From IMG/VR virus record IMGVR_UViG_3300027418_000012, positions 1-54,995 of that record: a stretch of 54,995 nucleotides of DNA; one strand, written 5' to 3'. The notes beneath the pieces were generated by a model, which worked only from the letters and a program-made list of their open reading frames with translations, made no database searches and had not been told where the DNA came from. The DNA comes from a virus. Position numbers and translations under genes: made by a program. The first letter of the stretch is position 1. The number at the start of each line of letters is the position of its first letter. Positions 22,361-30,596 of the stretch are shown here, in pieces.

Positions 22361-24487
22361 TTAGAAATTGTTATAACCTGTTAATTTAATTTGTGAAGTA
22401 TTTAGATTAATACCTAATTGATTTCCTTTAGCATCAGAAGCGTCCATAGTTTGTGACACTTTAATAGCTGTTAATATATTCACTCCTTCTCCTATAGTGC
22501 TAAACTTAAGTTTAAACGGAACACTTACACCAGTGAGAGAAGCAGACTTGTTCTGATCTAATGCTCCAAACTTTACACGACCATCTTTTGTATTAGCAAA
22601 TACATACCATGTAGCAGGTACTGTTGGAATTAACTCTTCAAACTTTATCTTAGCAGGATCAAACGTAAACTCAAACTGTAAACCACTTACATTTAAACCC
22701 TTAGTATCTAAACCTACAGGTATTTCTATAGTGTTACTTGTTACAGTTGAATTTGTTAAGTTTACATCTACAGCACTAATATCATATGGAGTGTTAATCC
22801 ATCCCCCAGTAGCTTGCACTTGAGTAGCCATAGTCTTAAATACAGTGTTTGTCTGTAAACTATTAATAGCATTAGTCTGTACAGAAGATGTACCCCCGGA
22901 AGATACAATCACCTGAGAAGAGTGAGATCTGTTTACATCAGCCCATAGAAGATACTTAAGATCTAATATAGCATTAGTACCTAAAGCTCCTGTTTTAAAA
23001 TAAGCATGTGGTGTTGTAATATCCTTCCAGTTAGATGTAGTAATAGCTCCCCAAGAGCTGTTAGGATCTACATCAAATACAAATTCAGACTTAAAAGAAT
23101 AATCTGTACCATTTGCTCTTATGTAAGGAAGGTATGTAGAAGTGTTATCAGAAGCTTTAGTAAATGTAGAAGGCACTCTATATTGTGCCCAGGTAGCATC
23201 AGCAGATAAATATTCTATAGGTCCAGTGTATAAATCAAACAATTGTATACTTCTAATACTACTAGGTGTAACACCTGTAGGGAATTTTCTCATATCTAAG
23301 TATAGTGTACTATTGCTAGTACCAACAGATACATAAGACCATTCCACTTGACCACCAACACTCATTACATCAGCAGCTTTCCAAGTAGGAACACTTCTAT
23401 AACTAGTGCCTGCTCCTGCAGAAGTATAAGTAGTAGGTAATTTAAATAATGTATCTATTCCTGCAACCTGAGCTAGTAATCTAGGAAGGTCACCCCCATC
23501 TATTTTACTGTTGTCATTAATATCTGCAGCCAATAAAGACTGTCCAGTTTTTAAATTCTGACCGTTAGATCCGTCCAGACCCATAGAAGTAAACTCTGAT
23601 TGAGCTGTAGTAAAATCTGATATAGTGATTGCACTATTGTATATAGTGTAAAGCTTATCCATATCATGCATAACACTAACATCATACACTTTGTTAGCAG
23701 CTAATAAAGATTGATTAACATCAACCGCTCCTGTAGATGTAACACTAAACATTTGACCTGTTTTAGCAAGTGTGTCATAGAAGAAAACTTTTAAAGGGGA
23801 AAGATTATATAAGTTAGAGTTTACATCTACATTAGCTGTTACATACTTACCAAAGTTTTGGTTCATTATAACAGAAGTAGATAATGGAGTTTCCATTAAA
23901 GTAGCTTCTTGATTTCCTGATCCATTCCATGCAGATACAAAGTTTAACTTAATAGGATTAAATGTATATGCCGTAGAAGCAGCTTTTAATCTAAATGTAA
24001 TTTTAACAAGAGCATCATAACTAGTATAAGGCATTGCCGAATTAGTAGACCAAGTAAGTGTACTTCTTAAAATAGCATAAACATTGGTAGTACTATAGTT
24101 ATAATTAGCATATTGATAATTAGTAGTACCATTTGTAGTGGTATTATTATTATTACCTGACGTAGCAGGAATAAAGTTATAACCTGGATAGTTATAATAA
24201 GAAATAGTAGGTGATGAATTCTGAGGAAGAACACCACCATTACCACCAGTACCTGTATGTGCAACAGTAACTAATTCAAAGTTATCTTTATCATACTGAA
24301 TATCAAATAGTAACTGACGGGTAGTAGAGTTACTATTACCGTTAGCATAAATAACATAATCAAAGGTTGTACCTCTATCTAAAGATGCACCACCTACTGA
24401 TGTAGCAGCTTTAAACTTGATTTGGCCGTAAGATAGTGTCACAAATATTGTAAAAATTGTGACAAGAAACAGTCTTAATTTACTCAT
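22361..24487 (-). CDS. Secreted protein with cohesin-like and dockerin-like segments, 708 aa
   Basis: A signal peptide (MSKLRLFLVTIFTIFVTLSY) is followed by a beta-rich domain at about residues 24-205 that begins like a cohesin (TSVGGASLDRGTTFDYVIYA; LLFDIQYDKDNFELVTVAH). At about residues 320-345 comes ADINDNSKIDGGDLPRLLAQ, a calcium-loop pattern like one half of a dockerin. The last ~130 residues form another cohesin-like sandwich (LQFEFTFDPAKIKFEELIP; GRVKFGALDQN). Cohesin and dockerin domains hold extracellular complexes together. Such a secreted protein is unusual for a phage. It overlaps the upstream gene by four bases. Could also be a tail or adhesion protein, but the signal peptide argues for export. 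Confidence 0.72.
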   Translation of the reverse strand: MSKLRLFLVTIFTIFVTLSYGQIKFKAATSVGGASLDRGTTFDYVIYANGNSNSTTRQLLFDIQYDKDNFELVTVAHTGTGGNGGVLPQNSSPTISYYNYPGYNFIPATSGNNNNTTTNGTTNYQYANYNYSTTNVYAILRSTLTWSTNSAMPYTSYDALVKITFRLKAASTAYTFNPIKLNFVSAWNGSGNQEATLMETPLSTSVIMNQNFGKYVTANVDVNSNLYNLSPLKVFFYDTLAKTGQMFSVTSTGAVDVNQSLLAANKVYDVSVMHDMDKLYTIYNSAITISDFTTAQSEFTSMGLDGSNGQNLKTGQSLLAADINDNSKIDGGDLPRLLAQVAGIDTLFKLPTTYTSAGAGTSYRSVPTWKAADVMSVGGQVEWSYVSVGTSNSTLYLDMRKFPTGVTPSSIRSIQLFDLYTGPIEYLSADATWAQYRVPSTFTKASDNTSTYLPYIRANGTDYSFKSEFVFDVDPNSSWGAITTSNWKDITTPHAYFKTGALGTNAILDLKYLLWADVNRSHSSQVIVSSGGTSSVQTNAINSLQTNTVFKTMATQVQATGGWINTPYDISAVDVNLTNSTVTSNTIEIPVGLDTKGLNVSGLQFEFTFDPAKIKFEELIPTVPATWYVFANTKDGRVKFGALDQNKSASLTGVSVPFKLKFSTIGEGVNILTAIKVSQTMDASDAKGNQLGINLNTSQIKLTGYNNF

Positions 24488-25125
24488 TTTTTATCTTCTA
24501 TTATCTTGGTTACTAATGAATTACATGCTTTCTTTAAAGCACTTGATAGGTTTTGATTGTTAAACTTACCTCCCTCATCTACAAGTAATGTAGACATAGA
24601 GATTTCATCTGCAGACTCTTCTACTAAGAATTTCTTTTCTAGCTTGCCGTCTTTATAATAAAATCCCTGCAATCTAATTACAACGGATTCTTTATTCTTA
24701 TGTATTATAGATAGACTAGATTGTGTCTTTAGAACATCTAAATAAATTATATCTACCTTTAACATGTTCTTTGATGTAGGATCTAAAGAGATTTCTCTTT
24801 CTTGAAATACCTCTTCTAGGATGTTCTTAACACCAAACTCTAATTTTCTGTTACCAGCAAGATTACCTATCTGTACCTTGTTAGTGATAGCTCCTATAGT
24901 AATGTCTTTAGGGCCTTCATATGAAATATTACCAGGGCTGTTTTTAAATGTCCCGTCAAACTTCCAATTAAACTCATTAGACATCTGCTGAAGCTTTTCC
25001 TGATTACCAGAAAACTCTAAGTATACAGAATAGAACATTAAACCTATAGCAAAGATTAACCATGCTCCTACAAAAGTTAAAAAACCATAAAATATATACT
25101 CACGTATCTTATATAGCACTGTCAT
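24484..25125 (-). CDS. Membrane-anchored envelope protein, 213 aa
   Basis: One N-terminal membrane anchor (about residues 10-33, FYGFLTFVGAWLIFAIGLMF) is followed by a domain of alternating strands and helices (ITNKVQIGNLAGNRKLEFGV; LKVDIIYLDVLKTQSSLSII; LKKACNSLVTKIIED). The arrangement resembles YajG/CsgG-type periplasmic domains, but the match is not strong enough to name. It overlaps the cohesin-like gene by four bases, so the two proteins are probably made together. Confidence 0.68.
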   Translation of the reverse strand: MTVLYKIREYIFYGFLTFVGAWLIFAIGLMFYSVYLEFSGNQEKLQQMSNEFNWKFDGTFKNSPGNISYEGPKDITIGAITNKVQIGNLAGNRKLEFGVKNILEEVFQEREISLDPTSKNMLKVDIIYLDVLKTQSSLSIIHKNKESVVIRLQGFYYKDGKLEKKFLVEESADEISMSTLLVDEGGKFNNQNLSSALKKACNSLVTKIIEDKK

Positions 25126-25143
25126 CTCTTAAATTTTTGCAAG

Positions 25144-25168
25144 AAAAAAGGGTAGAAATTATCTACCC
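25144..25168 (-). terminator. Minus-strand terminator
   Basis: On the minus strand GGGTAGA (25162-25168) pairs with TCTACCC (25150-25156), followed by six T. It overlaps the stop codon of the 40-aa gene and separates the lysis genes from the envelope set downstream. Confidence 0.85.
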
Positions 25169-25281
25169 TGTCCTCTATATTTACTAATTTTTTTAGCCTT
25201 AGGGCCAGAAGTTTTGTAAGCTCTCCCTGTTTTACGCTTACCAAAACTGATCTTACGACTGTCTGATTTTACTTTAGCCAT
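25159..25281 (-). CDS. Tiny basic protein, 40 aa
   Basis: A Lys/Arg/Gly-rich peptide (MAKVKSDSRKISFGKRKTGR at the start, ending KKISKYRGQGR). It starts 17 bases after the endolysin gene and its stop lies in the terminator stem. Such peptides could bind DNA or RNA or be packed in the virion; the function is not known. Confidence 0.55.
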   Translation of the reverse strand: MAKVKSDSRKISFGKRKTGRAYKTSGPKAKKISKYRGQGR

Positions 25282-25298
25282 TGTGGTTTTTTTAAATA

Positions 25299-25916
25299 TT
25301 ATACAAGTAATGTGTGAAACTCTTTAAAATGTTTGATACGATCAGCTAAACCAATAGTACCACCATTAACTCTTTTTGTGATCTTTGTAACCACTTCATC
25401 AGTGGCACCTGTATCTGCAATTTCATTAAGTTTATTCTTAGACCAGAACCATGCTGCAGAAGTTAGAGCATGTGTTGAAGCTACTGAATCAGGATTAACT
25501 GACATATCTACACCAATTGATTTACCAAATGCTGTATAGTTATCTTTACCAGTTAGCTGAATGTAACCACGGCCTCTAAATTTATAACCATCACCAGATG
25601 CTTCAGCACCGTTACCCATACGTCCACCATATACAAGATTTGCAATCTTCTCAGGCTTTTTAGCATAAGCAGCTGCTTTAGGTTCATCAATTGTACCGTC
25701 TGGACGCTTAAAATACTTTTTAAATATACCTACTAAGCCTTTAGCAGAGTAGTTAAGGTTTTCTTGTGTAACTCTAAATCCACCAGATTCATGACCAGCT
25801 TGAGCTAAGAAATGAGATAAACGTAATGCAGTGGTAACACCAAACTTTTCTTGTATAGAAGGAATCTGAGCAATAACTGTATCAGGAACATGTCCTTTTA
25901 AACGAGATAGGTCCAT
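25299..25916 (-). CDS. GH19-family endolysin (chitinase-like muramidase)
   Basis: Cleaves the glycan strands of peptidoglycan to lyse the host. Motifs fit glycoside hydrolase family 19 endolysins: LSHFLAQAGHESGGF (about residues 33-47) with the catalytic Glu in GHESGG, RGRGYIQLTGKDNY (about residue 116) for substrate binding, and ITKRVNGGTIGLADR near the end. The length of 205 aa is typical for the single-domain enzyme. There is no signal peptide, so a holin is needed; membrane proteins just upstream are candidates. Confidence 0.95.
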   Translation of the reverse strand: MDLSRLKGHVPDTVIAQIPSIQEKFGVTTALRLSHFLAQAGHESGGFRVTQENLNYSAKGLVGIFKKYFKRPDGTIDEPKAAAYAKKPEKIANLVYGGRMGNGAEASGDGYKFRGRGYIQLTGKDNYTAFGKSIGVDMSVNPDSVASTHALTSAAWFWSKNKLNEIADTGATDEVVTKITKRVNGGTIGLADRIKHFKEFHTLLV

Positions 25917-25918
25917 GA

Positions 25919-26089
25919 TTAAGATTTAGGTTTGTAATATCTTTTTTTCTTTTTAGGAGCTGCTTCTGGTTCAGATGCAACTACTACTTGTTTAGCTTTA
26001 GGAGCTTCTTGTTTAGCTACTGGAGCAGCAACTACTGCTTTTGCAGGAGCTGAAAACAAACCTTTAAAAAACGCAATAATTTTCTTCAT
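25919..26089 (-). CDS. Small Ala/Lys-rich protein, 56 aa
   Basis: Starts at ATG 26089, one base after the upstream gene, and ends just before the endolysin start. An N-terminal hydrophobic stretch (KKIIAFFKGLFSAP) is followed by Ala/Pro/Lys/Glu repeats (EAPKAKQVVVASEPEAAPKK) and a basic end. It could be a membrane-associated linker peptide of the lysis block. There is no known family. Confidence 0.55.
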   Translation of the reverse strand: MKKIIAFFKGLFSAPAKAVVAAPVAKQEAPKAKQVVVASEPEAAPKKKKRYYKPKS

Positions 26090-26090
26090 A

Positions 26091-26711
26091 CTATTTCTTT
26101 AATTTTATCTTCCAATAAGATTGAATACCATAAGTGATAGGACCGTTAATTTCAGTACCTATATTCAATCCATAAATATGATCTTTTTTATTCTTTAATA
26201 ACAATCCAGCACTAGCTCCTGTAATTCCAAGAGTTTGATTACCATTTATACCACCACCCAAAAACATTTGAGTCTTAGGCTTTTCATAATGCTGTATAGT
26301 TACAGTGTTAGTTATTGTAGGAATCTTATAGTTAGATCTCACTGATCTACCTCTAAGACTATTCTGGTTCACTGTATCTGTAATAGCTACATAACCAAGG
26401 GTATCTATTCTAATAGTATCTTTAAATTCTACAAGAGCCATATACTTACCTAATAAGTCATTATACTGAGCTAAAAGCTTAGGATAATTAGTATCAGCTA
26501 TATATTCTGGAGGAGTGGCAATAGTGTCATGTAACACCTTACCCTTCAAAGTCATTGTCTTATAAATAGTTGTATCATGTACAGACCAACTAGTATCATG
26601 TACAACAGTTGTATCTGATTTCTTACCGCTAAAGTTTACATAGCCACAACCGCCTTGTTGAAAGAACAACACTACAATTAAAATAACTATAATTATACTA
26701 AGATACTTCAT
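26091..26711 (-). CDS. Anchored protein with beta-rich C-terminus, spanin-like candidate, 206 aa
   Basis: The start is set at ATG 26711, which overlaps the holin-like gene by 14 bases. An N-terminal hydrophobic segment (MKYLSIIIVILIVVLFF) precedes QGGCG, possibly a weak lipobox. An extended polar part (residues 28-140) has a repeated DTT/HDT pattern, and the C-terminal part looks like a few outer-membrane strands (MFLGGGINGNQTLGITGASA). A protein that reaches from the inner membrane to the outer membrane beside the endolysin fits a spanin, the factor that breaches the outer membrane. This is inference from place and shape. Confidence 0.62.
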   Translation of the reverse strand: MKYLSIIIVILIVVLFFQQGGCGYVNFSGKKSDTTVVHDTSWSVHDTTIYKTMTLKGKVLHDTIATPPEYIADTNYPKLLAQYNDLLGKYMALVEFKDTIRIDTLGYVAITDTVNQNSLRGRSVRSNYKIPTITNTVTIQHYEKPKTQMFLGGGINGNQTLGITGASAGLLLKNKKDHIYGLNIGTEINGPITYGIQSYWKIKLKK

Positions 26712-26946
26712 TTGACTTCTTTTTAAATGAGAACTTGTCTGCAGTATCACCACCTATAGCAGCTATACATATAAACATTACAGCATCTACTAAAGCGTCA
26801 GAAGGTTTAATATCTCCATGACTAAAGCTATTAGCTGTTAATGTTATACATAAGAATAACGCACACATAAAGCCTACAACAGGCTTAATGGATGTAGAGC
26901 CACGCTCATCTTTAAAAAGGTCTAAAGCCCAGTCTTTAAAATTCAT
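26698..26946 (-). CDS. Holin-like two-span membrane protein, 82 aa
   Basis: Two membrane segments (about residues 22-42, IKPVVGFMCALFLCITLTAN, and 51-68, DALVDAVMFICIAAIGGD) join through a short loop. Ends are charged (N-terminal KDWALDLFKDERG; C-terminal KFSFKKKSNEVS). This is the size and topology of a class II holin, which forms the inner-membrane hole that releases the endolysin. The gene order beside an anchored protein and a GH19 enzyme supports a lysis cassette. Confidence 0.75.
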   Translation of the reverse strand: MNFKDWALDLFKDERGSTSIKPVVGFMCALFLCITLTANSFSHGDIKPSDALVDAVMFICIAAIGGDTADKFSFKKKSNEVS

Positions 26947-27221
26947 TTTCTAAATTTAAATTTGTTATCAACTAAGACAGCATATATAGTCTCTTCTTCT
27001 CTTTTAGGAATAAAAGGTGAAGGGATTGTATTACTAGTCTTAAACATTTGACGTTCTATGTTATCAATACGGGTCTTGTCTATATTAGACTGAGCCATTA
27101 ATAACTTTACATCAGATTTAATCTCGTTTACATCATTCCAGATGAGTAAACTAACTAAGGATACAAGTGTTGGGAATATCCAAGCTTTAAATGTACCTAT
27201 AGAAGGATTGTCTTTAGTCAT
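26943..27221 (-). CDS. Single-span coiled-coil protein, 92 aa
   Basis: One membrane segment (about residues 12-28, WIFPTLVSLVSLLIW) is followed by a coiled-coil stretch (DVNEIKSDVKLLMAQSNIDK; TRIDNIERQMFKT) and a Pro-rich tail. This is the pattern of phage hemolysin-XhlA-like or spanin-like lysis helpers. It overlaps the holin-like gene by four bases (ATGA). Confidence 0.65.
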   Translation of the reverse strand: MTKDNPSIGTFKAWIFPTLVSLVSLLIWNDVNEIKSDVKLLMAQSNIDKTRIDNIERQMFKTSNTIPSPFIPKREEETIYAVLVDNKFKFRK

Positions 27222-27233
27222 TTTTAGTTAAGA

Positions 27234-27515
27234 TTATGCTGTTTTTAACACCTTAAACTCATACACTGATCCTTGAGGCTTTACTAAGCTGATAGTCAAT
27301 GAGTTAGGGATGATTTTACCAGTTGAATCTTTACGTACAAAATAACGTAAGCCTGAAGGTTGTTTAACCACTGCTTGTCCAGCACCAGCTGCTACGTTTT
27401 GAGCAGGGATACTAATACTATCTGCAGGAATGTTACGTGGTGCCTCAACAGACATCATTGTACCCGGAATAGGGAAGCCTAAGGCGTCTTTTTGGGCATA
27501 AAACTTTTTAGCCAT
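27234..27515 (-). CDS. Hypothetical protein, likely structural, 93 aa
   Basis: A small beta-rich protein (FYAQKDALGFPIPGTMMSVE; YFVRKDSTGKIIPNSLTISL). Two similar units appear, YAQKDALGFPIPGTMMS and FVRKDSTGKIIPNSLTIS, so it may be an internal duplication. No family is recognised; small head or tail proteins often look like this. It is the first gene of the minus-strand block, facing the replication genes across a 114-base divergent gap. Confidence 0.65.
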   Translation of the reverse strand: MAKKFYAQKDALGFPIPGTMMSVEAPRNIPADSISIPAQNVAAGAGQAVVKQPSGLRYFVRKDSTGKIIPNSLTISLVKPQGSVYEFKVLKTA

Positions 27516-27603
27516 TGTATAAATAATTTAAAATATAAACTTAGAACATGTAGAATTTGTATAATCCCTACAATATAATATACGAAATATTCAGGAAATT
27601 ATC

Positions 27604-27611
27604 TACATTTG
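27604..27611 (+). promoter_or_regulatory. Possible -7 promoter box in divergent intergenic region
   Basis: TACATTTG matches the Bacteroidota -7 consensus TAnnTTTG, 18 bases before the DnaA-like gene, in the only divergent gap between the minus-strand envelope block and the plus-strand replication block. A -33 TTG at standard spacing is not evident, so it may be a phage-specific or chance match. Confidence 0.35.
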
Positions 27612-27629
27612 TGAACATAAAATCTATAT

Positions 27630-28121
27630 ATGAACCAACAACAATACGCCAGCCGTTTAGAGAAAAAGCTTATAGACAATTTTAAAGAAGACTTTTTTAA
27701 CAAATTTGAGTACTATCCTGTGGTTTTAACCAAAATTAACCTGATTACAGATGAATCAGATAAAGCGGCATTAATCACCTTGGATGAATTAGAATCTTAT
27801 TTTACCCCATTTTTACCTATTAAGTACCATAAAGTGGTGCATTTAAAGCAAAAGCTTAGAATAAGAGAAATCACTGAGCTAAGGTCTATTTTCTGCTTTT
27901 TAGCTAGAAATATGAGCTACTCTCTTAAGACTATTGGAGAATATCTTAACGGGAGAGACCACACTACAGTTATTCATTCAGTTAACACCTTTAAAGATTT
28001 AATTGAAACCTGCCCCGTATTTAGAGAAAAGTATCATAGAGTACTAGATAACATTAAACAAATAAACAATATAACAGATGAGTCACCAATTATGGAACGT
28101 TTGCAGAAAATACAGCATTAG
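27630..28121 (+). CDS. DnaA domain-IV-like replication initiator, 163 aa
   Basis: The C-terminal ~85 residues match the DNA-binding domain IV of DnaA: ELRSIFCFLARNMSYSLKTI is the first helix pair, and GEYLNGRDHTTVIHSVNTFK holds the signature DHTTVIH that contacts DnaA boxes. The N-terminal part is short and has no Walker motifs, so there is no ATPase. The protein could mark the phage origin, compete with host DnaA or recruit the helicase. It opens the replication block. Confidence 0.88.
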   Translation: MNQQQYASRLEKKLIDNFKEDFFNKFEYYPVVLTKINLITDESDKAALITLDELESYFTPFLPIKYHKVVHLKQKLRIREITELRSIFCFLARNMSYSLKTIGEYLNGRDHTTVIHSVNTFKDLIETCPVFREKYHRVLDNIKQINNITDESPIMERLQKIQH

Positions 28122-28635
28122 CCCTAATCAGCTGTACTATTTAGATAGTTGTAGAGAAAAAATTGTACCTAGCCAAGTTATTAATGCTGAGGCTCAAAGA
28201 GTTGTATGTGAACAAAGAGGATGGATGAGCCCTGATGGTAAATTAACAGAAGGGGCATTATATATTTTAGATGAATTTGAAACATTTTTAAAAAAGACTA
28301 AGTCTAGAATTACAAAAGAAATTTTAGGTGATGATTTTATAAAAAATGTAAATGAATACAGAGAAATGTTTCCTGCTAACAGACTGCCTTCTAAAGAGTT
28401 AGGTAGACAAATGCCTGCTGAGCTTACAAAGAAGTTTGTAGAGTTCTTTAAGAAGTACCCCCAATATGATTGGGAATTAGTTTTGGATGCAACGGATTAT
28501 TACGTAAATTACTATAAGAAGCTAGACTATAAATTTATGGCTACTAGTAGTTATTTTATACTTAAAAATGACACGTCTAAATTAGCGGACACTTGTCAAG
28601 CTATATTAGATGACCCTAAAATATTAAATATTTAA
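28078..28635 (+). CDS. Hypothetical replication-block protein, 185 aa
   Basis: Overlaps the DnaA-like gene by 44 bases. The N-terminus (SISPNQLYYLDSCREKIVPS) is typical of small helical proteins that bind replication factors. The remainder is helical, with aromatic residues (DWELVLDATDYYVNYYKKLD). It could load the helicase or cooperate with the initiator, an idea based on position only. Confidence 0.65.
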   Translation: MSHQLWNVCRKYSISPNQLYYLDSCREKIVPSQVINAEAQRVVCEQRGWMSPDGKLTEGALYILDEFETFLKKTKSRITKEILGDDFIKNVNEYREMFPANRLPSKELGRQMPAELTKKFVEFFKKYPQYDWELVLDATDYYVNYYKKLDYKFMATSSYFILKNDTSKLADTCQAILDDPKILNI

Positions 28636-28656
28636 AAATAATTTAGATATTTTTTG

Positions 28657-28683
28657 GAAGTTATAAACACATTTATTAACTTC
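28657..28683 (+). promoter_or_regulatory. Hairpin between replication genes
   Basis: GAAGTTATAAA pairs with TTTATTAACTTC (one bulged T) around CACA. It lies 22 bases after the previous stop and 30 before the next start. No T-run follows, so it may act in transcript stability or translation. Confidence 0.4.
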
Positions 28684-28713
28684 ACATCCCTCAAAATTAC
28701 AAAAACACAGTGT

Positions 28714-28917
28714 ATGACAGATTATGAAAAAGAGATAGAAGATAAATTCTATCAAATTACTATTCCTCTTAATGAGAAGAAATCAATCTACGGGATTAGT
28801 TTAGAAGGTTTTAAATTAGCTGTTAATAATTTAATGACTAAAGCTGTTCTAGAAGGAAAGATAGAAACATTAAATGAAGTTAGAGTGGATCTTAAGAACA
28901 TTGTAACCACTTTATAA
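28714..28917 (+). CDS. Hypothetical protein, 67 aa
   Basis: ATG 28714 is preferred over the upstream TTG at 28654, which would translate the hairpin. A small acidic/amphipathic protein (MTDYEKEIEDKFYQITIPLN). Its TAA overlaps the ATG of the helicase gene by one base, so it may act with or regulate the helicase. There is no known family. Confidence 0.6.
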   Translation: MTDYEKEIEDKFYQITIPLNEKKSIYGISLEGFKLAVNNLMTKAVLEGKIETLNEVRVDLKNIVTTL

Positions 28918-29972
28918 TGTCAGAACAGAAAGAAAGACTTTATGGTGCTAGAAAGTATTCAGAAATCTTAACAGAGACTGCTAAATACGTAGATGATAGA
29001 CGTAAAGGAAACATTAAATCTTTACTAACACCTTGGCCTGGGCTTAACAAAGCTGGTGTCAACGGTATAGAATGGGGCTCTCTTATTACAATTGGTGCAA
29101 GACCTGGTGCAGGTAAAACACTTATTGTAAGTCAGATTTTAAGAGAAGCTCGTAAGTTAAATCCTGGACAAGAATTTAACATCTTAGAGTTCCAATTTGA
29201 AATGGGAGCTAAACAGTCAGGCTCTAGAGCTTTTGCTGCAGAGACTGCTCTTGACTATAATCAAATCTTAAGTACTACACAAGCTCTTGATGACTATAGT
29301 TATAATTTATTATTAAAGTATATTAAAGAGACTGAATTACTAGAGAGTCAAGGTATACATAGATTACAAATAAATAATCCTATTAACAATAGAGAGATAG
29401 TAGATGCTATTAAACAATTTTATGTTGCTCTTGGTAGCAAACCCTTAATAGTGACCATTGACCATAGCTGGTTAATTAAAAAAGCACCAGATGAGAGAGA
29501 GAAAATTGCTACATTGTACAACACTGTAGAAGCCTTAATGCAAGTTAAGAAAGAACTTCCTGTCATCATATTTATGGTCACACAACTTAACCGTACAATT
29601 GATGAGCCGTCAAGAAAGGAGCCAGGTAAAATTGGTAACTATCCTGTATCATCAGATGTATTTGGTGGTGACGCTCTTATGCAAGGATCAGATATGCTAG
29701 TAGCATTGAATAATCCTTATAAAGCAAACATTCCTTTATATGGGCCTAAAGAGTATGATGCTAAAAAGAATCATATCTTTATGCACTTACTTAAAGTGAG
29801 AAACGGATCAGATGATAATAACTTACTATTCATGGATGCTAATTTCAATAGACAGAAATTAATAGAAGTGGCAGAGTTTGACTCTCAGAATCCAACAGGT
29901 ACATATCAAAGACGTTCAGCTAGAAATCAAACAGCTGGACAGCAATTTACAACAAATCAATTTCAACCTTAA
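28917..29972 (+). CDS. Replicative DnaB-like helicase, RecA-fold, 351 aa
   Basis: Unwinds DNA at the phage fork. The RecA-type core shows Walker A GARPGAGKT (about residue 61), FQFEMGAKQSGSR (motif like the DnaB SLEM region), Walker B VTIDHSW (about residue 180), and the DnaB-type MVTQLNR followed by SDVFGGDALMQGSD. It lacks the N-terminal DnaB domain, as do many phage gp41/DnaB-like proteins. The tail after residue 330 is disordered and Gln-rich. It belongs to the run that also encodes primase, SSB and polymerase. Confidence 0.92.
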   Translation: MSEQKERLYGARKYSEILTETAKYVDDRRKGNIKSLLTPWPGLNKAGVNGIEWGSLITIGARPGAGKTLIVSQILREARKLNPGQEFNILEFQFEMGAKQSGSRAFAAETALDYNQILSTTQALDDYSYNLLLKYIKETELLESQGIHRLQINNPINNREIVDAIKQFYVALGSKPLIVTIDHSWLIKKAPDEREKIATLYNTVEALMQVKKELPVIIFMVTQLNRTIDEPSRKEPGKIGNYPVSSDVFGGDALMQGSDMLVALNNPYKANIPLYGPKEYDAKKNHIFMHLLKVRNGSDDNNLLFMDANFNRQKLIEVAEFDSQNPTGTYQRRSARNQTAGQQFTTNQFQP

Positions 29973-29985
29973 CAAAAAACAGATT

Positions 29986-30579
29986 ATGTCAGATTTTAAT
30001 TTTTTACAGTCTGCCGATGAGCAGAAAAAAGAATGGAAGCGTAGTAAGCTTGAAGCTGTACGATCCCATCATAAAACATTAATTGAAGATCTTGGTATTA
30101 GTATCACAGACTTCAATATGAAAATGCCCTTCCATGATAAATCAGGAAGATTAGTAGTAGGTATCTTTTCATCAGAGTTCAAGAAAGAAAAAGGTTTCTA
30201 TTTTGAATTAGTTACTAGAGAGCTAGACCCTGCAGACGTTAAACGTACAGTGTATAGAATCCCTTATAATGCAGCTTTTGAAGAAGAGTATGAATTAAAT
30301 GAGAAAGGTTCTTATTTAGTCCCTATTGAACAACTAAGATCTGTTAATCCTCAGTCTATTGCTATTAGTAAATATGCAGCAGTTGAGAGTACACAGAACA
30401 TCTTTACAACAAATGCTAACCCGTCTTTAAAAGACATGCCTATGTATCCAGCACCTGCTTCTATGGATTCATCAGATGCTCCGTATAGTGAGATGACTAT
30501 TAGAGATTACTATGCTATCCATACAGGTAAGCCTGTAAGTAGCAAGAACTGGTTAAACGAGCTTATAAAATCTAAATAA
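29986..30579 (+). CDS. Hypothetical replication-associated protein, 197 aa
   Basis: The start is put at ATG 29986 (AACAAAAAACAGATT leader); the longer frame would overlap the helicase gene. The protein is soluble: a basic helical start (ADEQKKEWKRSKLEAVRSHH), then a beta-rich segment (SGRLVVGIFSSEFKKEKGFY), then a Pro-rich region near residue 155. No family is recognised. It sits between helicase and Sak4-like genes, so a replication or recombination role is plausible. Confidence 0.65.
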   Translation: MSDFNFLQSADEQKKEWKRSKLEAVRSHHKTLIEDLGISITDFNMKMPFHDKSGRLVVGIFSSEFKKEKGFYFELVTRELDPADVKRTVYRIPYNAAFEEEYELNEKGSYLVPIEQLRSVNPQSIAISKYAAVESTQNIFTTNANPSLKDMPMYPAPASMDSSDAPYSEMTIRDYYAIHTGKPVSSKNWLNELIKSK

Positions 30580-30596
30580 CAAATAATAACAATCAC

